NCBI GenBank assembly: GCA_965214475.1
Contig: OZ243953.1
Location: 310,001 to 374,000, forward strand
Origin: SIRX01 sp965214475
GTDB lineage: Bacteria; Actinomycetota; Rubrobacteria; Rubrobacterales; Rubrobacteraceae
Direction: 5' to 3'
Length of the DNA stretch: 64,000 bases
This document shows, piece by piece, positions 51,108 through 60,616 of this stretch. The position numbers and the translations under genes were made by a program. Every line of letters starts with the position of its first letter. Position 1 is the stretch's first letter. The notes under the pieces were generated by a model. The model searched no databases. It was not told where the DNA came from and saw nothing but the letters and a program-made list of their open reading frames with translations.

Positions 51108-51904
51108 CGACTGCGGTGGCGCAACTAACCATGCTGGCACAACTGAGTCAGAAAGAAATTCAGAAGAAAATCCTCCACGCGTGGGAGGCGAACGAAGAAT
51201 GGGTCATACCCATACACATTGGGCCGCTGGATCTCTCGTTAAACAAAGCTACGTGGTTCCTATTTATGGGGGCGGCGATAACGTTTCTTATTCTGTTTGT
51301 AGGAAGCAGGTTGCTCAAGGACCGGCCCGGAGCGTATCAGGTGATCGTCGAAGACACCTTCAACTTCGGACGGAATCACATTGGGGGCCAGCAGGGCGAA
51401 GAAGGCCGGAAGTTGTACCCGTACACCCTGACGCTGTTTATCTTCATCCTGACACTAAACCTGATCGGCCTCGTTCCTAACAGTTACCCGGTAACCAGCA
51501 GTATCTCGTTTACCTTTACGTTGGCTATATTGACTTTCCTAATAACCCAATACTACGGTTTCCGGCGTAACGGCGTGGGACCATATATGAAGAGCTTCGC
51601 ACCTCCTGGTATGCCGAAGTTCATGGTGCCTTTTATATGGTCTCTGGAGTTTCTGCAGCAATTCACCCAGCCGCTTACGTTGGGGCTGCGGCTCTACGCC
51701 AACATACTGGCGGGACACCTTCTCATTTTCGTGTTCCTTAGCCTCATTCTGACCTTCGGCACTCCTATGGCGGCTCTTTCTGTACCGGCGGCCGTCGTGC
51801 TGTACGCATTCGAGATTTTCATCGCTGTAATTCAGGCGTATATATTCGCTATACTCTCGCAGGTTTACATAGAACAAGCTATGTTTGCCAGTGAGGCTCA
51901 TTAG
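51104..51904 (+). CDS. atpB: F0 subunit a
   Basis: The proton-channel subunit, 266 aa with six helices. The essential Arg is in LTLGLRLYANILAGHLLIF, and the late helix AYIFAILSQVYIEQAM is typical. NLIGLVPNSYPVTSS is the other landmark. The TTG start overlaps the atpI stop; GGAGGGCGGAAG is the ribosome site. Confidence 0.95.
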   Translation: MTTAVAQLTMLAQLSQKEIQKKILHAWEANEEWVIPIHIGPLDLSLNKATWFLFMGAAITFLILFVGSRLLKDRPGAYQVIVEDTFNFGRNHIGGQQGEEGRKLYPYTLTLFIFILTLNLIGLVPNSYPVTSSISFTFTLAILTFLITQYYGFRRNGVGPYMKSFAPPGMPKFMVPFIWSLEFLQQFTQPLTLGLRLYANILAGHLLIFVFLSLILTFGTPMAALSVPAAVVLYAFEIFIAVIQAYIFAILSQVYIEQAMFASEAH

Positions 51905-51943
51905 AACGTTTAACGGTAAAGCAAGAGCAGAGAGGAGCAACAA

Positions 51944-52210
51944 ATGGAAATGTTGGCACTACTTCAGGCTAGCGGAAACATTGAGACGGGGTTGACGTAC
52001 CTCGGGGCCGGCATCGCGGCCGGCGGAGGAGTTATCGGTGCGGGAGCCGGAATGGGATACCTGATCGGCCAGACCATCGCTTCTATTCACCGGCAGCCGG
52101 AGGCCTTCGAGCAGACGCGTACGCTAATGTTCCTCGGTATCGGGCTGGTCGAGGCGTTCGCACTGTACGCTTTGGTGTTCGCCATTCTCTTCACCTTCGT
52201 TTTCGCCTAA
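51944..52210 (+). CDS. atpE: F0 subunit c
   Basis: An 88-residue hairpin; 10-17 copies form the rotor ring. The proton-carrying Glu is in LGIGLVEAFALYALV, and the first helix has the GAGIAAGGGVIGAGAG packing motif. Na+-type signature residues (Gln in helix 1, Glu-Ser/Thr in helix 2) are absent, so it is a proton type. AGAGAGGAGC precedes the ATG. Confidence 0.96.
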   Translation: MEMLALLQASGNIETGLTYLGAGIAAGGGVIGAGAGMGYLIGQTIASIHRQPEAFEQTRTLMFLGIGLVEAFALYALVFAILFTFVFA

Positions 52211-52245
52211 AAGATACGTGATGGGAAGAGAGAGGAGGAAAATAT

Positions 52246-52791
52246 ATGGGAGGTAGTTCAGGCGTATTTGATATACCGAACGTTAGCCTGATCTTTTGGG
52301 AGGTCATCGCTTTCGGGATCCTCTTGGCTCTTCTATACTGGTTCGTCTTTCCGCCGATACGGGACCGCATTCAGTCGCGGCAGTCCCAGATCGAGCAGGC
52401 TATCGACGAAGCTGAGAAGACCCGAAGCGAAGCCCGAGAACTTCTGGCTGACTACCGGAGACAGCTCGATGAGGCCCGGGGCGAGTCCCGCCGCATTCTG
52501 GATGAGTCGCGCAAGCAGGGCGAGTCCCAACGCGAGCGCATCCGTACCGAGGCCCGCGAAGAGGGTGACCGGATCATCGAACGCGCCCGGGAGGAGATCG
52601 GTCGCGAGCGGGATACGGCCCTTCGTGAGGTTCGTGGCGAAGTGGCCGGTATGGTTATAGAGGCGTCCGAAAGGGTGCTGGGCCGCGAAGTAGACAACGA
52701 CGAGCATGAGCGTTTGATCTCCGAGGCGTTGGATAATCTGGAGGCCGAGGTCACAGGCGGCGTCTCGCGAGACGGGAGCCAGAACGCTTGA
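52246..52791 (+). CDS. atpF: F0 subunit b
   Basis: A 181-residue peripheral stalk subunit. One membrane helix (VSLIFWEVIAFGILLALLYW) is followed by a long charged coiled coil (Glu/Arg-rich from residue 45 to 140). GAGAGGAGG precedes the ATG. The stop overlaps atpH in TTGA. Confidence 0.95.
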   Translation: MGGSSGVFDIPNVSLIFWEVIAFGILLALLYWFVFPPIRDRIQSRQSQIEQAIDEAEKTRSEARELLADYRRQLDEARGESRRILDESRKQGESQRERIRTEAREEGDRIIERAREEIGRERDTALREVRGEVAGMVIEASERVLGREVDNDEHERLISEALDNLEAEVTGGVSRDGSQNA

Positions 52792-53333
52792 GCGCCGTCT
52801 CCACTTACGCCGAAGCCCTCTACGGGGCCGCCCGCGAGCGCGAAGAGCTAGAAGACGTGCTCAACGATCTCAAAGAGTTCGGGGGGGCACTAGATGAAGT
52901 CGAGGAACTGCAGGAGTTCTTCTACAGCCCCCAGATTACCGAGCGCGAAAAGCGGCAGGCTTTGGATAAACTCACCGAGGATATGACCACTTCGACGAGC
53001 AACTTCTTGAAAGTGCTTTCGGATAACGGACGGAACGAGATCTTCCCGGATGTGCTCCGCCGCTACGAGGAGCTTGTAAAGGAGCACTTCGACCGGGTGG
53101 AGGTAGAGGTCATAACAGCCGTGGAGCTTTCAGAAGATATGCAGGAGCGAGTGAAAGAGCGGCTCGGCAAAATACTAGACGGTAGAGAAGTCTTGCTGGA
53201 GACTCGCATGGACCAGGATATTCTGGGCGGCGCGGTCTTCAGGTTCGGGGGAATATTGATAGATAGTAGCGTTCGGGGGCGGCTCGACGGCCTCCGGCAA
53301 GAGATGACCGAGAGGAGTGTTGCAAGTGGCTGA
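52788..53333 (+). CDS. atpH: F1 subunit delta
   Basis: The 181-residue stalk subunit joining b to alpha. SAVSTYAEALYGAARER opens the N-terminal helical bundle and QDILGGAVFRFGGILIDSSV with GRLDGLRQEM is the C-terminal signature. TTG at 52788 overlaps the atpF stop with GGGAG ten bases upstream. Confidence 0.94.
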   Translation: MSAVSTYAEALYGAAREREELEDVLNDLKEFGGALDEVEELQEFFYSPQITEREKRQALDKLTEDMTTSTSNFLKVLSDNGRNEIFPDVLRRYEELVKEHFDRVEVEVITAVELSEDMQERVKERLGKILDGREVLLETRMDQDILGGAVFRFGGILIDSSVRGRLDGLRQEMTERSVASG

Positions 53334-54927
53334 ACAACTCAGGCCGGAGGAGATCTCCTCAATTCTAAAGGGCGCCATTACGGACTACGAGAACCGGGTC
53401 CGCACCGAAGAGGTCGGACAGGTCCTGGACGTTGGCGACGGCATCGCCAGGGTTCATGGACTCTCCAATGTCATGTACCAGGAGATGCTGGAGTTCGAAG
53501 ATACTCGGGGAGAGAAGATCTTGGGCCTCGCGTTGAACCTGGAGGAAGATAACGTCGGTGCTATCGTCGCGGGTGAAGACCGGCACATTCAGGAAGGAAG
53601 CACTGTACGGCGCACCGAGAGGCTGGCGAGCATTCCGGTCGGCAGTGGTGTTCTGGGACGAGTCGTAGACTCGCTCGGCATCCCGATGGACGGTAAAGGC
53701 GATATCGAGGCCGAGGACAACCGTCCCGTGGAGATCATCGCCCCCGGCGTCATCCGCCGCCAGGAGGTGAAAACGCCCCTACAGACCGGTATCAAGGCCA
53801 TAGACGCCATGATCCCGATCGGTCGGGGACAGCGGGAACTCATCATCGGGGACCGTAAGACCGGCAAGACTTCTATCGTTGTCGATACGATCATCAACCA
53901 GCGCGACCAGGACGTGAAGTGCATCTACGTCGCCATCGGACAGAAGGACTCGTCCGTGGCCGCCGTACAGAGCGACCTGGAGGAAGCGGGCGCCCTGGAG
54001 TACACGGCCATCGTGAACGCCTCCGCCTCCCAGTCGGCGACGCTTCAGTACCTGGCTCCTTACGCCGGGTGTGCCATCGGGGAGCATTTTATGTACCAGG
54101 GCGAGAACGCGCTGGTTATCTTCGACGACCTCTCCAAGCACGCCGTCGCCTACCGACAGATGATGCTGTTGCTGCGGCGTCCGCCGGGTCGTGAGGCTTA
54201 CCCCGGAGACGTTTTCTACCTGCACTCTCGCCTTCTGGAACGGGCGGCCCGAATGTCGGATAACTATGGTGGTGGTTCGCTTACAGCGCTCCCAATCGTC
54301 GAGACCAAAGAGGGAGATATTTCCTCGTTTATCCCGACGAACGTCATCTCGATCACGGACGGTCAGATCTTCCTCGATACCGACCTCTTTAACCAGAACC
54401 AGCGGCCCGCCATCGACACGGGTAACTCTGTGAGCCGGGTGGGCGGTTCGGCCCAGATCAAGGCGATGAAAGATATCGCCGGAACTATGCGCCTGGAGTT
54501 GAACCAATTCCGCGAGCTACAGAGCTTCGCCCAGTTCGGCAGCGACCTGGACAAGGCGACCCAGGACACCCTGGCCCGTGGGGAGCGGCAGCTCGCCGTT
54601 CTAAAGCAGGGTGAGCGAGATCCGCTGCCCGTCGAGGAACAGGCCGTCATCATGTACGCCGTCAGCAACGGCTACCTGGACGGCATCGAGGCGGACAATG
54701 TCCCTGACTGGGAGAGCCAGTTCCGGGAGAACATGCGCGATAGTCACAACGAGATTCTGGAGTCTATTCGGGAGGAGCAGAAGCTCACCGAGGAGAACGA
54801 GGAGAGCCTCAAAGAGGCCCTGGGCGACTTCAACAATCGTTACGAGCCGGAGGATACCGGCGTCTCCATAGATATGGGTCCCGGTGGCGAGGAAGATGAA
54901 GAAGCCGAAGAGGAGGAGGCGAGCTAG
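53326..54927 (+). CDS. atpA: F1 subunit alpha
   Basis: A 533-residue regulatory nucleotide-binding subunit. The P-loop is GDRKTGKTSIVVDTII; YVAIGQKDSSVAAVQ, YDDLSKHAVAYRQ-like FDDLSKHAVAYRQM and YPGDVFYLHSRLLERAARM are conserved. GTG at 53326 is preferred over GTG at 53317 because AGAGGAG ends eight bases upstream. An acidic tail of about 20 residues (GGEEDEEAEEEEAS) extends past the normal C-terminus. Confidence 0.97.
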   Translation: MAEQLRPEEISSILKGAITDYENRVRTEEVGQVLDVGDGIARVHGLSNVMYQEMLEFEDTRGEKILGLALNLEEDNVGAIVAGEDRHIQEGSTVRRTERLASIPVGSGVLGRVVDSLGIPMDGKGDIEAEDNRPVEIIAPGVIRRQEVKTPLQTGIKAIDAMIPIGRGQRELIIGDRKTGKTSIVVDTIINQRDQDVKCIYVAIGQKDSSVAAVQSDLEEAGALEYTAIVNASASQSATLQYLAPYAGCAIGEHFMYQGENALVIFDDLSKHAVAYRQMMLLLRRPPGREAYPGDVFYLHSRLLERAARMSDNYGGGSLTALPIVETKEGDISSFIPTNVISITDGQIFLDTDLFNQNQRPAIDTGNSVSRVGGSAQIKAMKDIAGTMRLELNQFRELQSFAQFGSDLDKATQDTLARGERQLAVLKQGERDPLPVEEQAVIMYAVSNGYLDGIEADNVPDWESQFRENMRDSHNEILESIREEQKLTEENEESLKEALGDFNNRYEPEDTGVSIDMGPGGEEDEEAEEEEAS

Positions 54928-54930
54928 GGT

Positions 54931-55803
54931 TTGGCTTCTCTAAAAGACCTCCAGCGCCAGATACAGTCGGTCCGCAACACGGCCAGGACTACCAACGCGC
55001 TGCAGACCGTCTCCGGCGTGAAGTTCCGCAAGGCGGAGGCGCGGGTACATCACTCGCGACCCTACGCCGAGAACATGCAGCAGATGATGCAGGATATCGC
55101 CCGCAAGGCCAAGGACAGCAACAACCCGCTGTTGGCGGGACGGGAGCAGGTCAACACCGTCGCCATCGCCTCCATGACGGCCGACCGGGGGCTCGCCGGA
55201 GGGTTTAACTCTCAGGTGCTCCGGCGTACGGTGCGCTTTCGGCAAGAGCAGGATCACGACCTGATGCAGGTGGCAATGGGCCGCAAGGCCGTATCCTTCT
55301 TCCAGTTCCGGCGTATTCGGTTGGAGGAGACTTTCACCGGGATCTCGGATTCTCCCGAGTACCACAACTCGCAGGAGATCGGGCGTCATCTCACGGGTCT
55401 CTTCGAAGACGAAAAGGCCGATGAGGTTTACCTGATCTACAACCGCTTCGAGAGCGCTATGGTCCAGGAACCGGTCGTCACCCGTCTCTTGCCCGCCGCA
55501 CCGGACGAGGATGAAGAGGAAGAGCAGCAATACGGCGGCTCCGATAACCCGTTCGAGTACATACCGGGCGTAGACGAAATTCTCACCGACCTCATACCGA
55601 AGTACGTGGAGACGGTGATCTGGCAGGCGCTTCTGGAGAGCGCGGCCGGAGAGCACGGAGCCCGCATGACGGCGATGAAGAGCGCTACGGACAACGCCAA
55701 TGAGATGGCTGACGACCTGACACAGAAGATGAACAAGGCGCGGCAGGCCCAGATCACCCAGGAGATCGTGGAGATCGCGGCCGGCGCCGAGGCGCTGGGC
55801 TAA
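54931..55803 (+). CDS. atpG: F1 subunit gamma
   Basis: The rotor shaft (290 aa). ASLKDLQRQIQSVRNTARTT is the N-terminal helix and HGARMTAMKSATDNANEMAD the C-terminal. A short acidic insert (DEDEEEEQQYGG, about residues 190-203) lies in the globular part, near the place where regulatory inserts occur in other lineages. The TTG start has the ribosome site inside the atpA tail. Confidence 0.95.
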   Translation: MASLKDLQRQIQSVRNTARTTNALQTVSGVKFRKAEARVHHSRPYAENMQQMMQDIARKAKDSNNPLLAGREQVNTVAIASMTADRGLAGGFNSQVLRRTVRFRQEQDHDLMQVAMGRKAVSFFQFRRIRLEETFTGISDSPEYHNSQEIGRHLTGLFEDEKADEVYLIYNRFESAMVQEPVVTRLLPAAPDEDEEEEQQYGGSDNPFEYIPGVDEILTDLIPKYVETVIWQALLESAAGEHGARMTAMKSATDNANEMADDLTQKMNKARQAQITQEIVEIAAGAEALG

Positions 55804-55819
55804 CTAAAAGGAGTTTTAT

Positions 55820-57406
55820 ATGACAGAGGAGAACGGCGGCAACGTCCGCAGCGAGAGCAGCCCGCAGGAAGACGGGCAGCGCAATGGCCAGGATGGCCAC
55901 CAGCAGGGCGGTGTAGGAACGATAGTCGAGGTAAAAGGCCCGGTCGTGGACGTTCGCTTCTCTGGAGACGATATCCCGGAGATCTACAACGCCCTAACTG
56001 TCCAGATGCAGAGCGCCGAAGGCGAGCAGAAGCTGACCCTGGAGGTGCAGCAGCTCCTCGGCGACGACCTGATACGGGCGGTCGCGATGTCCGGCACCGA
56101 CGGCCTACAGCGCGGCCTGGACGTACAGGACACCGGCCAGCCTATATCCGTTCCCGTGGGGCAAAATGTCCTCGGGAGAGTACTTGACGTTCTCGGCGAG
56201 CCGGTAGACGAGCAGGGTGAGGTCGAGAGCCCGGACGCCTTCTGGCCGATACACCGCCCATCACCCAGGTTCGAAGATCTCTCACCCCAGGCCGAGCAGT
56301 TCGAGAGTGGCATCAAGGTAATTGACTTGCTTTGTCCGGTGCTCCGGGGCGGTAAGGTCGGGTTGTTCGGTGGTGCCGGTGTCGGCAAGACGGTGCTCAT
56401 CACCGAACTCATCAACAACATCGCCCTGGAGTACGAAGGCACGAGCGTCTTTGTCGGGGTGGGGGAGCGGACCCGCGAGGGGAACGACCTCTACTACGAG
56501 ATGGAAGAGGCCGGGGTTCTCAAGAACACGGCCATGATCTTCGGCCAGATGAACGAGCCGCCCGGCGCCCGACTGCGGGTCGGCCTCACGGGCGTAACCG
56601 TCTCCGAATACTTCCGCGAGGAGATGGGCCAAGACGTACTCCTGTTCCTGGATAACATCTTCCGCTTCGTGCAGGCCGGTAACGAGGTCTCCGCGCTCAT
56701 GGGCCGTATGCCTTCGGAGGTTGGCTACCAGCCGACGCTCAGTACCGAGATGGGCTCTTTGCAGGAGCGGATCACGTCCACCAAAAACGGCTCCATCACG
56801 AGCTTCCAGGCTGTCTACGTACCGGCGGACGACTTCACCGACCCCGCGCCGTTCACGGTGTTCGCCCACCTCGACTCGACGGTCGAGCTGACGCGGGCGC
56901 TGACGGAGCAAGGCATCTACCCGGCGGTTGACCCGCTTTCCTCTTCCTCGACCATCTTGGACCCGTCGATCGTTGGGAACGAGCATTATCAGGTGGCCCA
57001 ACAGGTCCAGAACATCTTGCAGAGGTACAAGGAGTTGCAGGACATCATCGCTATCCTCGGTATGGACGAGCTTTCGGAGGAAGACAAGGTGATTGTGGGC
57101 CGCGCCCGCCGCTTGCAGCGTTTCCTCTCCCAGCCGTTCTTCGTGGCCCAGCAATTCACCGGCCTCGAAGGCAAGTTCGTCTCACTGGAGGACACCATCC
57201 GCAGCTTCAAAGAAGTTGTCCAGGGCCAACACGACGACTTGCCGGAGCAGGCGTTCTACATGGTCGGCGATATCGACGAAGCTCTGGAGAAAGCCCGCGG
57301 TATGAGTGGCGAGGAAGCTGAGGAAGAGGAAGGAGAGGAAGAAGACCAGGGCGAAGAGAGCGAGAACGGCCAGGAGAGTGGTGAAGACGAAGGTGAGAAC
57401 GAGTAG
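55820..57406 (+). CDS. atpD: F1 subunit beta, extended at both ends
   Basis: The catalytic subunit. The P-loop is GLFGGAGVGKTVLITELINN and VGERTREGNDLYYEM holds the catalytic Glu; QDVLLFLDNIFRFVQAG is Walker B. It is 528 aa, longer than the usual 470: about 33 extra N-terminal residues (Asn/Gly/Gln-rich) and about 35 extra C-terminal residues that are almost all Glu/Asp/Gly/Ser (EEEEGEEEDQGEESENG). The extensions are in frame and use normal codons. AAAGGAG precedes the ATG. Confidence 0.97.
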   Translation: MTEENGGNVRSESSPQEDGQRNGQDGHQQGGVGTIVEVKGPVVDVRFSGDDIPEIYNALTVQMQSAEGEQKLTLEVQQLLGDDLIRAVAMSGTDGLQRGLDVQDTGQPISVPVGQNVLGRVLDVLGEPVDEQGEVESPDAFWPIHRPSPRFEDLSPQAEQFESGIKVIDLLCPVLRGGKVGLFGGAGVGKTVLITELINNIALEYEGTSVFVGVGERTREGNDLYYEMEEAGVLKNTAMIFGQMNEPPGARLRVGLTGVTVSEYFREEMGQDVLLFLDNIFRFVQAGNEVSALMGRMPSEVGYQPTLSTEMGSLQERITSTKNGSITSFQAVYVPADDFTDPAPFTVFAHLDSTVELTRALTEQGIYPAVDPLSSSSTILDPSIVGNEHYQVAQQVQNILQRYKELQDIIAILGMDELSEEDKVIVGRARRLQRFLSQPFFVAQQFTGLEGKFVSLEDTIRSFKEVVQGQHDDLPEQAFYMVGDIDEALEKARGMSGEEAEEEEGEEEDQGEESENGQESGEDEGENE

Positions 57407-57852
57407 TGGCGGATGACGGACGCCAGCTATTTTGCCGGGTTATCACCCCCCAGGACACGGTCTTTGATGGAGAGGTGAACCGCGTAATCGCCCGCATCTC
57501 AGATGGTGAGATCGGGGTTCTCGTGGACCATTCGCCGACTATTTCTACTATAGAAGTGGGGGATGTCCGCATCCTGCAGGGCGATGAAACCACGGTATAT
57601 GCGACCTCGGACGGGTTTTTCAAGGTCTCAGAGAATTTGGTCCAGATCCTGGTCGAAGAAGCTATGTTGGCCGAAGAGATAGACGTCAGTGAGGCTGAAG
57701 AGCGGGTGCAAAAGGCCGAAGAAGATCTCTCTGAACTCGGTGAATCCGAGGAGGATGGTGAGAAGCTGGATCGGCACCGTAAGGACATCGAACGGCGTCG
57801 CAGCATCGGTGAAAATTATACCCGCGTCGCCCGCAAGTACGGCGAAGCGTAG
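57406..57852 (+). CDS. atpC: F1 subunit epsilon
   Basis: A 148-residue rotor subunit. RVITPQDTVFDGEVNRVIAR, the conserved ISDGEIGVLVDHSPTI and the C-terminal helical pair rich in Glu/Arg are present. The GTG start overlaps the atpD stop by one base. A weak GGCG/CGCC hairpin follows but lacks a T-run, so where transcription ends is unclear. Confidence 0.94.
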   Translation: MADDGRQLFCRVITPQDTVFDGEVNRVIARISDGEIGVLVDHSPTISTIEVGDVRILQGDETTVYATSDGFFKVSENLVQILVEEAMLAEEIDVSEAEERVQKAEEDLSELGESEEDGEKLDRHRKDIERRRSIGENYTRVARKYGEA

Positions 57853-57939
57853 GCGGGCAACTCGCCGAGCTAACTCATTGATAGACCACTTGCGTACGGA
57901 TGTATGCCTTAACGAAAGCGTCGTGGGGATGTAACCGTT

Positions 57940-57967
57940 TTGTTATCTGCAGCCTGTGAGATATTCG
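57940..57967 (+). promoter_or_regulatory. Possible promoter of murA
   Basis: TTGTTA at 57940-57945 and TATTCG at 57962-57967, spaced 16 bases, in the 171-base gap after atpC. The -10 box is a moderate match. Confidence 0.4.
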
Positions 57968-58023
57968 GCTATGTCCGACATCGCGATTTGTGAAATAGAA
58001 CAGAAAATACCGGGGGGAAACCA

Positions 58024-59310
58024 ATGACTGAGAGATTCTTGATCGAGGGCGGAGCCCCGCTCTTTGGAGAGGTCGAGGTCTCCGGGGCAAAGAACGCGGC
58101 GCTCAAGCTGATCGCCGCCGCGCTTCTCGCGCCGGGGCGCACGACGCTACACAACGTGCCGCGTATAAAAGACGTCAAAACTATGCTCGCCGTCCTCGAC
58201 GGTCTCGGTGTAGAGACCGAGCTTTACGACCATACCCTCCAAATAGAAGCCGGAGAACTGGATTCGTACACGGCTCCTTACGAACTCGTCCGCGCGATGC
58301 GGGCGTCCATCGTGGTTCTGGGGCCGCTGGTGGCCCGTTTCGGCGAGGCGGAGGTTTCGGCGCCGGGCGGATGCAACCTGGGACTCAGGAAGTTCGACTT
58401 TCACCTCAACGGGCTCCGGGCTTTGGGGGCGAAGATAGAGTTGGACCACGGCTTTATAAAAGCTACGGCCCCGAATGGACTGCGTGGGGCGGAGGTTATC
58501 TTCGAGTATCCGAGCGTAACGGCCACCGAGAACGTGATGATGGCCGCTGTGCTGGCGAAAGGCACTACGATAATAGAGAACGGCGCCCGTGAGCCGGAGG
58601 TTGTTGCGCTGGCGGAGTTCCTGAACCTCATGGGTGCCCGCGTCCAGGGTACCGGAACCGGTCGCATCGTCATAGAAGGGGTCGAAGAGCTTCATCCAGT
58701 CGAATACGCGGTAATGTCCGACCGGATCGAAGCGGGGACCTTCCTTATGGCGACCGCAGCGGCTGGTGGAGACGTCGTCGTGAAGAACCTCGTTCCCAAA
58801 CACCTGAAGATGGAGTTCGAGAAATTGCGTGAGATGGGCGTCGAGTTGGAGCCGGTGGACGGTGGTATCCGGGTGCGGGTCGAAGACCCGACAGACCTGA
58901 CGGGGGTAGACGTCTCGACCCTACCGTTCCCGGGATTTGCCACGGATCTTCAGGCCCAAATGTTATTGCTTCTCACTCAGGTCCCCGGTGCTGGCATCAT
59001 TACCGAGAACGTTTACGAAAATCGGCTACAAGTAGCAGAGGAGTTGAACCGCATGGGGGCTGGTATAGATCTCTTTGGTGGCCATCGGGCACTCGTTCAT
59101 GGTCCACGTCAACTCTCCGGAACCGTTGTTCAGTCGCCGGATCTCCGTGGAGGAGCAGGACTGGTAATGGCGGGTCTCGTTGCCCAGGGTACTACCACAG
59201 TGGATGGCGCGGGACACATCCTCCGAGGCTACGAGGACTTCGAAGAAAAACTTTCGAACCTGGGTGCCACGGTTGCCTTTGCCGAGTCCGGTGAGCCCGC
59301 TATATCGTAA
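58024..59310 (+). CDS. murA: UDP-GlcNAc 1-carboxyvinyltransferase
   Basis: The first committed enzyme of peptidoglycan synthesis, adding enolpyruvate from PEP to UDP-GlcNAc. The N-terminal GAPLFGEVEVSGAKNAALKL has the Lys-Asn motif; the active-site Cys is in SAPGGCNLGLRKFD; FPGFATDLQAQMLLLLTQV is the substrate loop. It is 428 aa. Cys rather than Asp at the loop predicts fosfomycin sensitivity. CGGGGGGAAACC precedes the ATG. A murA gene just after the ATP synthase operon is usual in Gram-positives. Confidence 0.96.
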   Translation: MTERFLIEGGAPLFGEVEVSGAKNAALKLIAAALLAPGRTTLHNVPRIKDVKTMLAVLDGLGVETELYDHTLQIEAGELDSYTAPYELVRAMRASIVVLGPLVARFGEAEVSAPGGCNLGLRKFDFHLNGLRALGAKIELDHGFIKATAPNGLRGAEVIFEYPSVTATENVMMAAVLAKGTTIIENGAREPEVVALAEFLNLMGARVQGTGTGRIVIEGVEELHPVEYAVMSDRIEAGTFLMATAAAGGDVVVKNLVPKHLKMEFEKLREMGVELEPVDGGIRVRVEDPTDLTGVDVSTLPFPGFATDLQAQMLLLLTQVPGAGIITENVYENRLQVAEELNRMGAGIDLFGGHRALVHGPRQLSGTVVQSPDLRGGAGLVMAGLVAQGTTTVDGAGHILRGYEDFEEKLSNLGATVAFAESGEPAIS

Positions 59311-59434
59311 GGCTGTTTTCTGAGTAATAGTTACAACTTCTGTTTGCGGCAGAAAGACTGACAAGTATATAGAATAGCCTCTTTAACCAAACTAGATAAA
59401 GTGAGGAAGCCTGGAGACGACAGTTACGAGCGAG

Positions 59435-60529
59435 GTGCTCTCGCTGACGCGTCGGCTGGTACGTTATCAGTCTTACACACCTGGGGCTGCGCAGTCCGTC
59501 ATGGAGTTTATAAACGGTTGGTTCGAGGCCAGGGGGCTGGAGCCGATAGTCTATGGGGGAGCGGGACCTAACGGAGAGCTTTCCTCCCTCGTGATCCGGG
59601 TCGGCTCGGGAGAACCGCGGATATTGCTGCACGGACACGCGGATGTTGTCCCCGGTGAAGAAAGCCAATTCGAACCCTATGAAGAGAACGGAGAACTCTA
59701 CGGGCGGGGCGTATACGACATGAAAGGAGCCCTCGCGGCTATGATGTACGCCGTCGAGGACCTGAACAAAATCGGCTGTGATTGCACGGTGGAGCTACTC
59801 ATAGTCCCCGATGAAGAGCGGGAGTTCGAGGGTCCGACGGGGGCCGAGGTTCTGGTACGCAACGGGCACGTAGGGGATTTCTTGATCACCGGCGAACCGA
59901 CGGATTTTCACATTGGAACCCAGGCGAAAGGTGTTCTGGACCTCAGAATAACCATGCTCGGAAAAAGCGCCCACGGTTCCGTACCCTGGCTCGGGAAAAA
60001 TGCCATTATGTACGCCCACGAGCACTATCGTCGCGTCTTAGAGCTACCGTTCGCCAAAGAGCGAAACGACCTCTTCCCGTATCCGAGCATCAACATGGCC
60101 CGCATTATCGGCGGGGACGTAATAAACCGGGTCCCGGATCGCTGTACCTACGACCTGGACATCCGCTACCTGCCCCAGCAGGATCCGGAAGAGATAGCAC
60201 GCCAGATCCGGTCTATAGAACTCCCCGCTGAGGTCGAACCTCTCTTCTGCCGCGAACCTACCTATATCTCTCGGTCGAACCCGTTCGTCAAAACGCTCCG
60301 CGAAGTCGCCGCCCGGCACTTTCACGGTAACCCGGTGGGGGTGGGCCGTCATGGAGCCTCCGATATTGTCTACTTCCAACGCGTCGGCGTACCCGGTGTG
60401 GAATTTGGGCCGATAGGCGGAGGCCACCACGGGCCAAAAGAGTACATCGTATCCTCGTCTCTAGAAAATTACCGCCAGATGCTCGTGCAGTTTTGTCAGA
60501 TACTCGGGCGTAACGGAAGCGGTTATTAG
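59435..60529 (+). CDS. M20 family metallopeptidase (ArgE/DapE-like)
   Basis: A two-zinc amidohydrolase of 364 residues. Metal ligands: His in LLHGHADVVPGEE, Asp in GRGVYDMKGALAAMMYA, the Glu pair in PDEEREFEG, Asp/Glu in ITGEPTDFHIG and the late His in GGGHHGPKEY. A dimerisation domain sits in the middle (GKSAHGSVPW). DapE or ArgE function, or a dipeptidase, cannot be separated. The start is uncertain: GTG at 59435 is used, but a CTG eight codons upstream (frame LETTVTSEVLSL) would give a more natural N-terminal helix. Confidence 0.85.
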   Translation: MLSLTRRLVRYQSYTPGAAQSVMEFINGWFEARGLEPIVYGGAGPNGELSSLVIRVGSGEPRILLHGHADVVPGEESQFEPYEENGELYGRGVYDMKGALAAMMYAVEDLNKIGCDCTVELLIVPDEEREFEGPTGAEVLVRNGHVGDFLITGEPTDFHIGTQAKGVLDLRITMLGKSAHGSVPWLGKNAIMYAHEHYRRVLELPFAKERNDLFPYPSINMARIIGGDVINRVPDRCTYDLDIRYLPQQDPEEIARQIRSIELPAEVEPLFCREPTYISRSNPFVKTLREVAARHFHGNPVGVGRHGASDIVYFQRVGVPGVEFGPIGGGHHGPKEYIVSSSLENYRQMLVQFCQILGRNGSGY

Positions 60530-60556
60530 CAGGGCTTTGCTACCATTAGCTACCGC

Positions 60557-60585
60557 TTGAAAGTTTCCTAAAACAAAGGTATATT
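60557..60585 (+). promoter_or_regulatory. Promoter of the complex I operon
   Basis: TTGAAA at 60557-60562 and TATATT at 60580-60585 with exactly 17 bases between. The predicted start near 60592 gives a leader of about 25 bases before nuoA. Confidence 0.75.
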
Positions 60586-60616
60586 CCGGGTAGTTATCCG
60601 GGAAGAAAGGCACGGT

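Noticed and set aside
56282..57154. 290-codon minus-strand frame inside atpD
   Set aside because: Antisense shadow of a strongly conserved gene; Arg/His/Leu-rich composition typical of such shadows.
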